Below are positions 1 through 7,236 of a DNA stretch of 64,000 nt, piece after piece (the stretch's first letter is position 1; every line of letters starts with the position of its first letter). The stretch lies in the NCBI GenBank assembly GCA_045591925.1, contig JAZNTW010000095.1:1-64000 (forward strand), read 5' to 3'. Below the pieces are notes generated by a model that had not been told where the DNA came from, did not search any database, and saw only the letters and a list, made by a program, of their open reading frames with translations. The position numbers and the translations under genes are program-made. The stretch comes from Firm-04 sp045591925 (GTDB taxonomy: Bacteria > Bacillota > Clostridia > Oscillospirales > Ruminococcaceae).

Positions 1-515
1 TTACCGATTCTTTCAACACCCTCAGGAATTGCGTATTTACCTGTTACGTTATCTTTCATAATAGGATAAACAAGTATTTTTTTCATATCCTTTGTGTAAA
101 GAACACCGTCAACGGAGGTGTAATACTCATTCGCCGCGTCAACCTCTATTGCCTTGAGTTCTTTGCAATAGAAAAACGAAGTTTCATCTATGTATTTAAC
201 ATCCTTGCCGATATGAATAACCTCAACATATTCATCGGTATTCATTGTGAATTTGCCGACAGCTGAAACGGGCTTGGAAGTATCGGGATTATTGCCGTCT
301 TCGTCACGTACAAAATCAATATACACTTCTTTTGTACTTGTGTTTCCGTTAAAGCCGAAAAGCACCCAACCTTCTACAGATGACGGGTTATCAAGTGCTG
401 TCTGATATTCGTATTCAAACGGTGCTCTTGCCATTGATACGAAGGAGATAGTAACGGATGCCACAATGAATGCTATAAGCACAATTATGAACGTTGCTTT
501 TTGCCAGGTTTTCAA
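1..515 (-). CDS. BspA-like leucine-rich repeat protein, N-terminal part
   Basis: Open reading frame running off the left edge; 171 codons are visible. The start is a TTG at 515 with GGAGG nine bases upstream; there is no ATG at the right place. The first 30 residues are Lys-Thr followed by a hydrophobic stretch (ATFIIVLIAFIVASVTISFV), a signal anchor or signal peptide. After about 60 residues of unassigned sequence it enters LRR_5/BspA pattern (VIHIGKDVKYID, then LKAIEVDAAN, EYYTSVDGVLY, KILVYP, YAIPEGVERIG). LRR_5 proteins in gut Clostridia are usually surface exposed and of unclear ligand. Function is not inferred beyond that. The gene is more AT-rich than the arginine block to its right. 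Confidence 0.8.
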   Translation of the reverse strand, partial: MKTWQKATFIIVLIAFIVASVTISFVSMARAPFEYEYQTALDNPSSVEGWVLFGFNGNTSTKEVYIDFVRDEDGNNPDTSKPVSAVGKFTMNTDEYVEVIHIGKDVKYIDETSFFYCKELKAIEVDAANEYYTSVDGVLYTKDMKKILVYPIMKDNVTGKYAIPEGVERIG

Positions 516-549
516 TTTGCTCAACCTCCAAAATTAAATTGTTAAACAT

Positions 550-578
550 ATTATAATGCAACAAAATGCACAAATCAA
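550..578 (-). promoter_or_regulatory. Promoter of the LRR gene
   Basis: On the minus strand TTGATT (578-573), a 17-base spacer and TATAAT (555-550) lie about 35 bases upstream of the TTG start. Good sigma-A match. Confidence 0.6.
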
Positions 579-608
579 TACTGATAAGTGCATTATTTTT
601 GTGAATAT

Positions 609-1436
609 TTATTTAATGAAGATTTCTCTTACTGTTGAGCAACCTGTTGTAATCTGATATATATTACCGTTTACCGTTCCTTCAAAATTTTCGTGAAGAT
701 GACCGGAGAGAATTGCCTTTATTTTTCTGCAATTAACAATGAAATCGTATGCCTCAGCAGTTGTTTCATCCTGCAATTGCTGTTCAAATCTGTGCGGTGA
801 ATAGTTTTGCATCAGATCTTCGGGAACGGACATAAGATAAGCGGGGTCGCCTTCGCTTTTTATTTCAAAATCGTAAAACTCTTTTGTGTATAGAGGCACA
901 TGAACACAAAGAATTACGGGATATTCTTTCTCTGTTTCTTTTTTTAGAAAATCGAGCTGTTCTTTTTCAAAAAGATAATATGAATTATCAATGGCTACAA
1001 AATTTACTCCGCCGATTATTCTTGAAGAACACCTTATATCATTTCTGAATATTTTCTGTACCCTTGCAAGGCTTAAGTTTCTGTAGGCAGCGTCTTCTTT
1101 TGCCTCACCCAGATAATGACTGAATTCGTGATTACCTGCACTCATAAAGATATCAACCGAGTTACAGAACTCCTCAGCTTTTTCGAAATTCAGCTCTGAA
1201 ACAAAATCAATCAGATCACCTGTGTATATAATCGGTCTTTGCTCCGTCTGCACTTTTATTTTCAGGAATTCAAGGTCTGCTTCTGCAAAAGGGAAATGCA
1301 ATTTTCTTTGCTCGGAGAGTGTAATTTTTCTTTCGGTTTCTCTGTTATCCGCAAAAGCAATATGAGTATCGCTTGCGTGAAGAACACAGAAAGGTTCTTT
1401 TACACCTATGTGAAGATAATTTTTTATAATTTCCAT
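609..1436 (-). CDS. Calcineurin-like metallophosphoesterase
   Basis: 275-residue protein with the metallophosphoesterase motif series in order: DTH within HASDTHI near residue 23, GDLID, GNHE, CVHVP and the C-terminal GHLHE. These residues ligate the two-metal centre in this superfamily, so phosphoester hydrolysis is likely; substrate unknown. No signal peptide, so cytoplasmic. A GTG at 1445 is in frame, but the ATG at 1436 sits six bases after AGGTG and is preferred. It stands alone with its own promoter and reads toward the LRR gene. Length is usual for single-domain family members. Confidence 0.85.
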   Translation of the reverse strand: MEIIKNYLHIGVKEPFCVLHASDTHIAFADNRETERKITLSEQRKLHFPFAEADLEFLKIKVQTEQRPIIYTGDLIDFVSELNFEKAEEFCNSVDIFMSAGNHEFSHYLGEAKEDAAYRNLSLARVQKIFRNDIRCSSRIIGGVNFVAIDNSYYLFEKEQLDFLKKETEKEYPVILCVHVPLYTKEFYDFEIKSEGDPAYLMSVPEDLMQNYSPHRFEQQLQDETTAEAYDFIVNCRKIKAILSGHLHENFEGTVNGNIYQITTGCSTVREIFIK

Positions 1437-1470
1437 ACATGGCACCTATAAATTCTTATTTGTCGAGTTG

Positions 1471-1499
1471 ATTATACCACAAATTGATAATTAAAACAA
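1471..1499 (-). promoter_or_regulatory. Promoter of the metallophosphoesterase
   Basis: Minus-strand TTGTTT (1499-1494), 17-base spacer, TATAAT (1476-1471), about 35 bases before the start codon. Confidence 0.55.
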
Positions 1500-1500
1500 T

Positions 1501-1537
1501 AAAAGAAAAACGATTGAAAACCATTGGTTTTCAATCG
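1501..1537 (-). terminator. Rho-independent terminator of tRNA-Pro
   Basis: Perfect 12-bp stem (1511-1522 with 1526-1537) and a 3-base loop. On the minus strand it is followed by TTTTTCTTTT. It begins four bases after the encoded CCA of tRNA-Pro. Confidence 0.85.
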
Positions 1538-1541
1538 TTTT

Positions 1542-1617
1542 TGGTCGGAGTGAAGGGATTTGAACCCCCGACATCTTGCTCCCAAAGCAAGCGCGCTACC
1601 AACTGCGCTACACCCCG
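1542..1617 (-). tRNA. tRNA-Pro (anticodon UGG)
   Basis: 76-nt cloverleaf with encoded CCA (1544-1542). The acceptor CGGGGTG pairs with CACTCCG with one G-U. The anticodon stem CTTGC/GCAAG encloses the loop TTTGGGA, giving anticodon TGG. The T arm holds GGTTCGAATCC. A single-copy housekeeping tRNA followed by its own terminator. Confidence 0.95.
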
Positions 1618-1716
1618 ATAGTGTAAAATAAAAATTAAAAATTATGGAAAAATTGTGGTAGAAAATTTTTGGTGATTTTTAGCAAGTGCCAAAACCCCAG
1701 TAAAATCAAGGGGTTT

Positions 1717-1792
1717 CTGCCTTGGGAGAAAGACCAAAAAATCATTGGACATTCTCCCAAAGCAGGCGCGCTACCAACTGCGCTACACCCCG
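1717..1792 (-). repeat. Truncated duplicate of the tRNA-Pro 5' half with inverted anticodon arm
   Basis: Positions 1792 to 1754 repeat nucleotides 1-39 of tRNA-Pro with one mismatch, same orientation, 175 bp upstream of the real gene. Similarity stops just after the anticodon loop. The broken anticodon arm is repeated inverted at 1717-1729, giving a 13-bp stem (12 matches) with 1753-1765 around a 23-base loop. A further 7-bp hairpin (1692-1698 with 1710-1716) follows. No T or acceptor 3' half is present, so it is not a tRNA gene. It could be a recombination scar or a remnant of an integrase target. Confidence 0.8.
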
Positions 1793-1928
1793 TTACTTAT
1801 ATATTTTATCATGTTTCCCGATATTTGTCAAGTAGAAAAACACAAAAAAAAGCAAAAAAACACATTTTGTATAATCAATCTAAAATTCAACTGAGAGTGC
1901 ATTTCCAACAAAAAATTCATCGTAGCTA

Positions 1929-1957
1929 TTGACATTTTCGTTTACTTATGATATACT
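1929..1957 (+). promoter_or_regulatory. Promoter of hpt
   Basis: TTGACA (1929-1934), 17-base spacer, TATACT (1952-1957) with TG one base before the -10 (extended -10). Near consensus. Confidence 0.8.
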
Positions 1958-2035
1958 ATTCGTATATGGTTTTAATATCAAACTTTATATGAACGTTTTA
2001 TCAAACGCTACAACCGGAAAGGATATGAATTTACT

Positions 2036-2590
2036 ATGAACAATCGGTTTACCCTCCTCATGCACGACGCAGAGATTCGCGCAAGAATCAAAGAGCTTGG
2101 CGCAGAAATCTCTGAGAACTATCAGCACATTCAGCCTGAGCATCCGCTGTTGGTGCTTTGTACGCTTCGCGGTGCGATTTTCTTTGCTGCCGACCTTGTC
2201 CGCACACTGACAATCCCGTGTGAAATCAATTTCATCAAGATCAAGTCCTACCAAGGGACAAGACCTGTCGGCGCCCCGATCTTTGAGCTTGGTGAAGATA
2301 TTGATGTCAGCGGCAGAGAAATCCTCATCATCGAAGATATTGTTGATACCGGTCAGACCATGGATACGGTCATACAGAATTTCAAGGACAAGGGTGTTAT
2401 CAATATCCGGATCGCAACACTGCTTGACAAGCCATCCCGCCGGTATGAGCATCTTGTCAAAACGATCGTCCCCGATTATATCGGCTTTTCGATTCCGGAT
2501 TATTTTGTTGTCGGCTGGGGACTTGATTATAATGAAGACTATCGGCTTCTGCCGGATATCATGATTTATCATCCGGACAACGAAGCATAA
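2036..2590 (+). CDS. hpt: Hypoxanthine phosphoribosyltransferase
   Basis: 184 residues, usual for bacterial HPRT. It converts hypoxanthine or guanine plus PRPP to IMP or GMP in purine salvage, in the cytoplasm. The PPi loop LRGA is at 44-47, the mobile-loop SYQGTR at 71-76, and the PRPP-binding signature IIEDIVDTGQT at about 98-108. The ATG follows a GGAAAGGA ribosome site. A strong promoter lies immediately upstream and the gene appears monocistronic. The 3' end is 20 bp from a short inverted-repeat element. Confidence 0.95.
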   Translation: MNNRFTLLMHDAEIRARIKELGAEISENYQHIQPEHPLLVLCTLRGAIFFAADLVRTLTIPCEINFIKIKSYQGTRPVGAPIFELGEDIDVSGREILIIEDIVDTGQTMDTVIQNFKDKGVINIRIATLLDKPSRRYEHLVKTIVPDYIGFSIPDYFVVGWGLDYNEDYRLLPDIMIYHPDNEA

Positions 2591-2610
2591 CAATATTTTC
2601 CATATCAATC

Positions 2611-2776
2611 TAGGGCAATACTGCACAGAGTTGGTGGTGCAGATACGCAGTCAGATTGTATTGAAATGACGCCACTGGGCTGACGCCCAGCAAGGAATTT
2701 CTGTGCAAGATGGCGGAAAATATGCAAGTAGATGTGCCACCAAGCCGTAAGGCGGACTTTGCGCGGTGTTACCCTA
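2611..2776. mobile_element. MITE-like element, copy 1
   Basis: 166 bp bounded by imperfect terminal inverted repeats (left TAGGGCAATACTGC, right complement TAGGGTAACACCGC). The interior matches the element at 23345-23524 closely and contains the hairpin CTGGGCTGACGCCCAG and a CCGCC/GGCGG hairpin. It has no coding capacity, consistent with a non-autonomous transposable element. An in-frame ORF through its right end would add 40 residues to the next gene; this extension is not a real N-terminus. No clear target duplication was seen. Confidence 0.75.
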
Positions 2777-2829
2777 AATACATCACGCGTTCAGAATGCG
2801 TATATTCTATAAACGAAAGGGGTATTTCC

Positions 2830-4104
2830 ATGGCAAACACAGATTCAGCTTCAAAATCAAAATTCAGGTTCTGCAAGCTGCTTTCTCCGATTCTGATTCC
2901 ATTCACCGTATTACTTTCCGTATTTGCGATTCATGCGTTTGGCGCGGTATATTATCCCGGTGATGTGAATTCGGATAAGGATATTGACGTTTCTGATGCC
3001 GTCCTGCTCGCCAGATTCTGCGCAGAGGATGAAAATGCGCTGCTTTCCAGACAGGGCATGACAAACGCCGATGCAGATAACAATCATGCAATCAACAATG
3101 AAGATATCATCCATATTCTAAAATACATTGCAAACATTCTGCCAGCACCGCAAAACCCCTATCTTACAAATATTGAAACAACAAACACCGAGGTCGTTAC
3201 CACATCCGAAACGCAGGTGGGCTTGCTCACATCGGATATAACCGATTCCACTACCATATCCGAATCAGAAACAACAACCGAAACGACCGTCACAACAACC
3301 GTTACCACTGTCACCACCACCGAAACGACCGTCACCACGACAACGACCGCAGCACCCGTACTGATGCTGAACGGGCAGGAATATCCGCTTGATGTGCCGA
3401 TTTCGGTTTTGACAGGCAATAAAATGCCAAATGAAACGCTGACTGTCAACCATAGAATCGGAAACATCATCTATGCGATATTTGCAGACGATCCTGTCAA
3501 TACCACGATCGCGATTGCATATCAAAATAATATCGTCGGATATTATAAGTTCTGCAACTCCTATACGTTGCCGGATGGATATAGGGTTCAGGAATATTGC
3601 GATAAGCTCGCAAGACCTGCGAATTCGGTTTATGCCGTAACAATCCTGCGAAAAGACGTTAAAATCGGATTTGATACTAACGCAACGCGTGAAGATCTGT
3701 ATATCATGGCAAGACTGAATTATTATGCGATAAACGGTCTGCGTGCAGTCAACGGACTCCCTGCACTCGAATGGCATCCGCGACTGGAAGAGCTTGCACG
3801 CTCGCATAGTATGGATATGGCTGAAAAGAACTATTTTGACCACGTTAATGCCGATGGCTTCAAAATGGGCGAGCGTTTTCTCAATAGCGGCATAGATTAT
3901 ATGTGTTGCGGCGAAAATATTGACAAGGGCGTATTTAACCCGTTCGATGCGCTCGATGGATGGTTCTGCTCATCCTTACACCGCAACAATCTGCTTAGCG
4001 ACAAGTTCACTCATGTCGGCGTAGCGTTTGCTTATAATTCAAATCCCAATGCCAACCAGTGCTACTATGGCACGCAGGATTTCTGCTCATTCTTCCCTGA
4101 ATAA
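2830..4104 (+). CDS. Secreted dockerin type I - CAP (SCP/PR1) domain protein
   Basis: 424 residues from an ATG after GAAAGGGG. A signal peptide (hydrophobic core LLSPILIPFTVLLSVFAI) is followed by a dockerin type I module with two Ca-binding repeats (GDVNSDKDIDVSDAVLLARF and NADADNNHAINNEDII), then a Thr-rich linker of about 50 residues. An unassigned beta-rich region and a C-terminal CAP domain follow (ARLNYYAINGLRAVNGLPAL, LARSHSMDMAEKNYFDH, GENI). Dockerins bind cohesins on scaffoldins, so the CAP domain is probably displayed on a cellulosome or similar surface assembly. CAP proteins of the YkwD type have no settled catalytic role. The gene stands alone between hpt and argG. Confidence 0.88.
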   Translation: MANTDSASKSKFRFCKLLSPILIPFTVLLSVFAIHAFGAVYYPGDVNSDKDIDVSDAVLLARFCAEDENALLSRQGMTNADADNNHAINNEDIIHILKYIANILPAPQNPYLTNIETTNTEVVTTSETQVGLLTSDITDSTTISESETTTETTVTTTVTTVTTTETTVTTTTTAAPVLMLNGQEYPLDVPISVLTGNKMPNETLTVNHRIGNIIYAIFADDPVNTTIAIAYQNNIVGYYKFCNSYTLPDGYRVQEYCDKLARPANSVYAVTILRKDVKIGFDTNATREDLYIMARLNYYAINGLRAVNGLPALEWHPRLEELARSHSMDMAEKNYFDHVNADGFKMGERFLNSGIDYMCCGENIDKGVFNPFDALDGWFCSSLHRNNLLSDKFTHVGVAFAYNSNPNANQCYYGTQDFCSFFPE

Positions 4105-4144
4105 ATATTATTTGCATAAACATCCGTTTAAACGTATATTATAC

Positions 4145-4168
4145 ATGAATATTCAGTGAATATTCAAA
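4145..4168 (+). promoter_or_regulatory. Candidate ARG box upstream of argG
   Basis: Two copies of the palindrome TGAATATTCA-like unit (TGAATATTCAG then TGAATATTCAA), immediately upstream of the argG -35. Half-sites TGAAT and ATTCA are the core of ArgR/AhrC operators. Tandem boxes next to a promoter fit arginine-dependent repression; the exact spacing differs from the classic 18-bp box, so this is inference. Confidence 0.55.
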
Positions 4169-4174
4169 TATCTC

Positions 4175-4202
4175 TTGACAAAAATACAAAATCGTGTATA
4201 AT
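4175..4202 (+). promoter_or_regulatory. Promoter of argG
   Basis: TTGACA (4175-4180), 16-base spacer, TATAAT (4197-4202). Consensus hexamers, about 55 bases upstream of the start codon. Confidence 0.8.
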
Positions 4203-4257
4203 AGAAAAGGATTTTACAGACAGATTGTTTTTCTGTCGGAAAGGAAGATCAATTACT

Positions 4258-5490
4258 ATGGCTGAAACCAAAATCCCGAAGAAAATTGTACTTGCTTATT
4301 CAGGCGGTCTGGACACCTCGATTATTATTCCGTGGCTGCACGAAACCTATCCGGGCTGCGAGGTCATCGCTGTTTCCGGCGACGTCGGACAGGATTCCGA
4401 ACTGGAGGGTCTTGAGGAAAAGGCACTCAAAACCGGTGCTTCCAAGCTCTATATCGAAGACCTGACCGATGAGTTTATTGATGATTATGTGTTCCCGACC
4501 GTAAAGGCAGGCGCTGTTTACGAGGGTAAATATCTGCTCGGCACTTCTTTTGCACGTCCGATCATCGCAAAGAGAATTGCTGAAATCGCAATCAGAGAGG
4601 GTGCGGATGCCATCTGTCATGGCTGCACCGGTAAGGGTAATGATCAGGTCCGTTTTGAGCTGACCATCAAGGCATTCTGCCCGGATATGATGATCATTGC
4701 ACCGTGGAGAATCTGGGATATCAAGTCCCGTGACGAGGAGATCGACTACGCAGAAGCACATCAGATCCCGCTGAAGATTTCCCGCGAAACCAATTACTCC
4801 AAGGATAAAAACCTCTGGCATATTTCCCATGAGGGTCTTGATCTGGAAGACCCTGCCAACGAGCCGCAGTACAACAAGCCCGGCTTCTTGGAGCTTGGCG
4901 TTTCTCCGGAGCAGGCACCCGATACGCCTACCTACGTCACGATCGACTTTGAAAAGGGCGTTGCGGTTGCTGTTGACGGCGTAAAGATGAAGGGCAGCGA
5001 TGTTGTCCGTAAGCTCAACGCACTCGGCGGCGCCAACGGTATCGGTATTGCTGATATTGTTGAAAACCGTCTGGTTGGCATGAAGAGCCGCGGCGTTTAT
5101 GAAACACCCGGCGGCACCATCCTCTACTACGCGCACGCAGCACTGGAAACAATCACGCTCGATAAGCAGACTGCAAGAGTCAAAGAGCAGCTCGCACTTC
5201 AGTATGCAGACCTCGTATATAATGGTCAGTGGTTCACACCGCTTCGTGAAGCACTCGATGCGTTCGTAGACAGCACCCAGCAGACCGTCAACGGTACTGT
5301 CAAGCTGAAGCTGTATAAGGGCAATATCATCACCGCAGGCATCACCTCCCCCGACACACTCTATGATGAGGAAGTCGCAACCTTCGATGAGGATGATGTT
5401 TACGATCAGAAGGATTCCGCAGGCTTTATCAATCTCTTTGGTCTGCCGATCAAGGTTCGCGCAAAGCTGGAGCAGAAGCGCGGCAAATAA
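4258..5490 (+). CDS. argG: Argininosuccinate synthase
   Basis: 410 residues. It joins citrulline and aspartate with ATP to form argininosuccinate, the seventh step of arginine synthesis. The N-terminal ATP pyrophosphatase P-loop YSGGLDTS is at 14-21; GCTGKGNDQVRFE and the C-terminal domain are intact. The longer frame from 4156 has no ribosome site; the ATG at 4258 follows GGAAGATC and matches the family N-terminus. It has its own promoter, candidate ARG box and a strong terminator before argH. It is therefore probably transcribed separately from the downstream arg operon. Confidence 0.97.
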   Translation: MAETKIPKKIVLAYSGGLDTSIIIPWLHETYPGCEVIAVSGDVGQDSELEGLEEKALKTGASKLYIEDLTDEFIDDYVFPTVKAGAVYEGKYLLGTSFARPIIAKRIAEIAIREGADAICHGCTGKGNDQVRFELTIKAFCPDMMIIAPWRIWDIKSRDEEIDYAEAHQIPLKISRETNYSKDKNLWHISHEGLDLEDPANEPQYNKPGFLELGVSPEQAPDTPTYVTIDFEKGVAVAVDGVKMKGSDVVRKLNALGGANGIGIADIVENRLVGMKSRGVYETPGGTILYYAHAALETITLDKQTARVKEQLALQYADLVYNGQWFTPLREALDAFVDSTQQTVNGTVKLKLYKGNIITAGITSPDTLYDEEVATFDEDDVYDQKDSAGFINLFGLPIKVRAKLEQKRGK

Positions 5491-5507
5491 TGTTACAATA
5501 ATCATTT

Positions 5508-5551
5508 CAGACGGAAAGGGCGACTTTCGCAGGTCGCCCTGTCTGTTTTTT
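5508..5551 (+). terminator. Terminator after argG
   Basis: Stem AGGGCGAC (5517-5524) with GTCGCCCT (5533-5540), extended by CAGAC/GTCTG, then TTTTTT. Clear intrinsic terminator, possibly partly read through into argH. Confidence 0.85.
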
Positions 5552-5621
5552 CAATGATTCAGGCTATCCCCAAAAATATTGTGAAATATGAAATTGTTTT
5601 CAGAATGGAAAGGATATTGTT

Positions 5622-7001
5622 ATGGCAAAAATGTGGGCAGGCAGATTTTCTAAAGAGGTCGATGAGACTGTCAACGCTTTTAATTCCTCAATCTCTTTTG
5701 ATGGCAGAATGTATGCGCAGGATATTCGCGGCAGCATTGCACACGCAACCATGCTCGGTGACTGCGGTATCATCTCGAAATCCGATGCCGAAGCGATCAT
5801 TGCAGGGCTGAACGGTATCCTTGCCGATCTGGAATCGGGCGAACTGCTCATGGATCCGACCGCTGAGGATATTCATATGTTTGTTGAAGCAGAGCTGACC
5901 AAGCGCATCGGAGATGCAGGCAAGCGTCTGCATACCGCACGATCCAGAAACGATCAGGTTGCGCTTGACGTTCGTTTGATTCTGCGCGATGAAATCGCAG
6001 AAATCCGTAAGCTGCTTCACAGTCTGCTCCGCACGCTCGTAGCACTTGCAGAGCAGCATACCATGACGATTATGCCGGGTTATACACATTTGCAGCGCGC
6101 ACAGCCGGTCACATTCGCGCATCATATCATGGCGTATGTCTGGATGCTGCTGCGCGATGACAGCCGACTTGTCGATACTGCAAAGCGCATGAACTACAGC
6201 CCGCTTGGTGCAGGTGCGCTTGCCGGCACAACATACCCAATCAATCGAAAGCAAACCGCAGCGCTTCTCGATTTCACAGCACCGGTTCCGAATTCGCTTG
6301 ACGCTGTTTCCGACCGTGATTTCTGCGTAGAGCTTGCCAATACGCTGTCGCTCCTGATGGTGCATCTCTCCCGATTCTCCGAGGAAATCATTCTCTGGTG
6401 CTCATGGGAATTCAAGTTTATTGAACTCGATGACGCATATGCGACCGGCTCTTCTATCATGCCGCAAAAGAAAAATCCCGATATTACGGAATTGATTCGC
6501 GGCAAAACCGGACGCGTCATCGGTGATCTGACGACCTTGCTCACGATGCTGAAAGGCTTGCCGCTTGCATATAATAAGGATATGCAGGAGGACAAGGAGG
6601 CAATCTTCGACGCCATTGATCAGGCAAAACTCTGTCTCAAAACCTTTGACCCGATGATTGCAACCATGCGCGTGAACAAGGAAAATATGCGTGCAGCCGC
6701 CGCAAAGGGCTTCATCAATGCAACAGACTGCGCCGATTATCTGGTGAAAAAGGGACTGCCGTTCCGCGATGCCTACAAAATCAGCGGTACACTCGTTGCA
6801 AAATGTATCAACGAGGGCTTGACGCTCGAAACACTATCGCTCGACGCTTACAAAGAAGCATCCGATGTATTCGAAGCGGATGTATTTGATGCAATCTCGC
6901 TTGAAACCTGTCTCAACGGCAGAATCTCTGAGGGCGGTCCGTCTGCTGCGGCAGTGAAAGAACAGCTTGCCGAGGCAAAGCGTATCATTGAGGCACTCTG
7001 A
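5622..7001 (+). CDS. argH: Argininosuccinate lyase
   Basis: 459 residues. It cleaves argininosuccinate to arginine and fumarate. The fumarase/aspartase superfamily signature GSSIMPQKKNPD is present, with TARSRNDQVALD and the GYTHLQRAQP motif. The start ATG is seven bases after GGAAAGGA. First gene of the argH-argC-argJ-argB-argD-argF run. No convincing -35/-10 pair was identified between the argG terminator and this start, so the operon promoter remains unplaced. Confidence 0.97.
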   Translation: MAKMWAGRFSKEVDETVNAFNSSISFDGRMYAQDIRGSIAHATMLGDCGIISKSDAEAIIAGLNGILADLESGELLMDPTAEDIHMFVEAELTKRIGDAGKRLHTARSRNDQVALDVRLILRDEIAEIRKLLHSLLRTLVALAEQHTMTIMPGYTHLQRAQPVTFAHHIMAYVWMLLRDDSRLVDTAKRMNYSPLGAGALAGTTYPINRKQTAALLDFTAPVPNSLDAVSDRDFCVELANTLSLLMVHLSRFSEEIILWCSWEFKFIELDDAYATGSSIMPQKKNPDITELIRGKTGRVIGDLTTLLTMLKGLPLAYNKDMQEDKEAIFDAIDQAKLCLKTFDPMIATMRVNKENMRAAAAKGFINATDCADYLVKKGLPFRDAYKISGTLVAKCINEGLTLETLSLDAYKEASDVFEADVFDAISLETCLNGRISEGGPSAAAVKEQLAEAKRIIEAL

Positions 7002-7002
7002 T

Positions 7003-7236
7003 ATGAAAGCACGTATCCGCTATATTTTCATCGTATCGCTGATCGCGTTCGTGATCTGGGTCATCGGTCAGCTGATTCTGATGTTCAAATTTCCCGGTTC
7101 CGGTCTGCTCGCTGCACAAATTTGGGTCATTGTCGTTCTGTGCAGCGCCTGCATCTGGAATCTGACGCATTTTTACCGTATTGCTAAGAAAAAACGTGAG
7201 GAAAAAGAAAATGAAGAATACAAAGGTATATATTGA
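7003..7236 (+). CDS. Small two-helix membrane protein in the arg operon
   Basis: 77 residues. The ATG starts one base after the argH stop and the 3' end overlaps argC by 26 bp, so it is probably translated by coupling. Two hydrophobic segments (about 8-27 and 34-55) are separated by a short FPGSG loop and followed by a strongly charged tail (AKKKREEKENEE), suggesting an N-in hairpin with a cytoplasmic tail. No recognised family. The operon position hints at a role linked to arginine metabolism or membrane sensing, but it may be a passenger. Confidence 0.65.
   Translation: MKARIRYIFIVSLIAFVIWVIGQLILMFKFPGSGLLAAQIWVIVVLCSACIWNLTHFYRIAKKKREEKENEEYKGIY

Noticed and set aside
2710..2829. N-terminal extension of the dockerin-CAP protein
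   Set aside because: Translated inverted-repeat element; signal peptide starts properly at 2830 with a ribosome site.
3230..3360. Repetitive ACC/ACA tract that could look like a tandem repeat or CRISPR
   Set aside because: Codes for the Thr-rich linker of the dockerin protein; no spacers.
4300..5505. Long minus-strand ORF (401 codons) opposite argG
   Set aside because: Antisense shadow caused by codon bias; no ribosome site, no domain, argG is certain.
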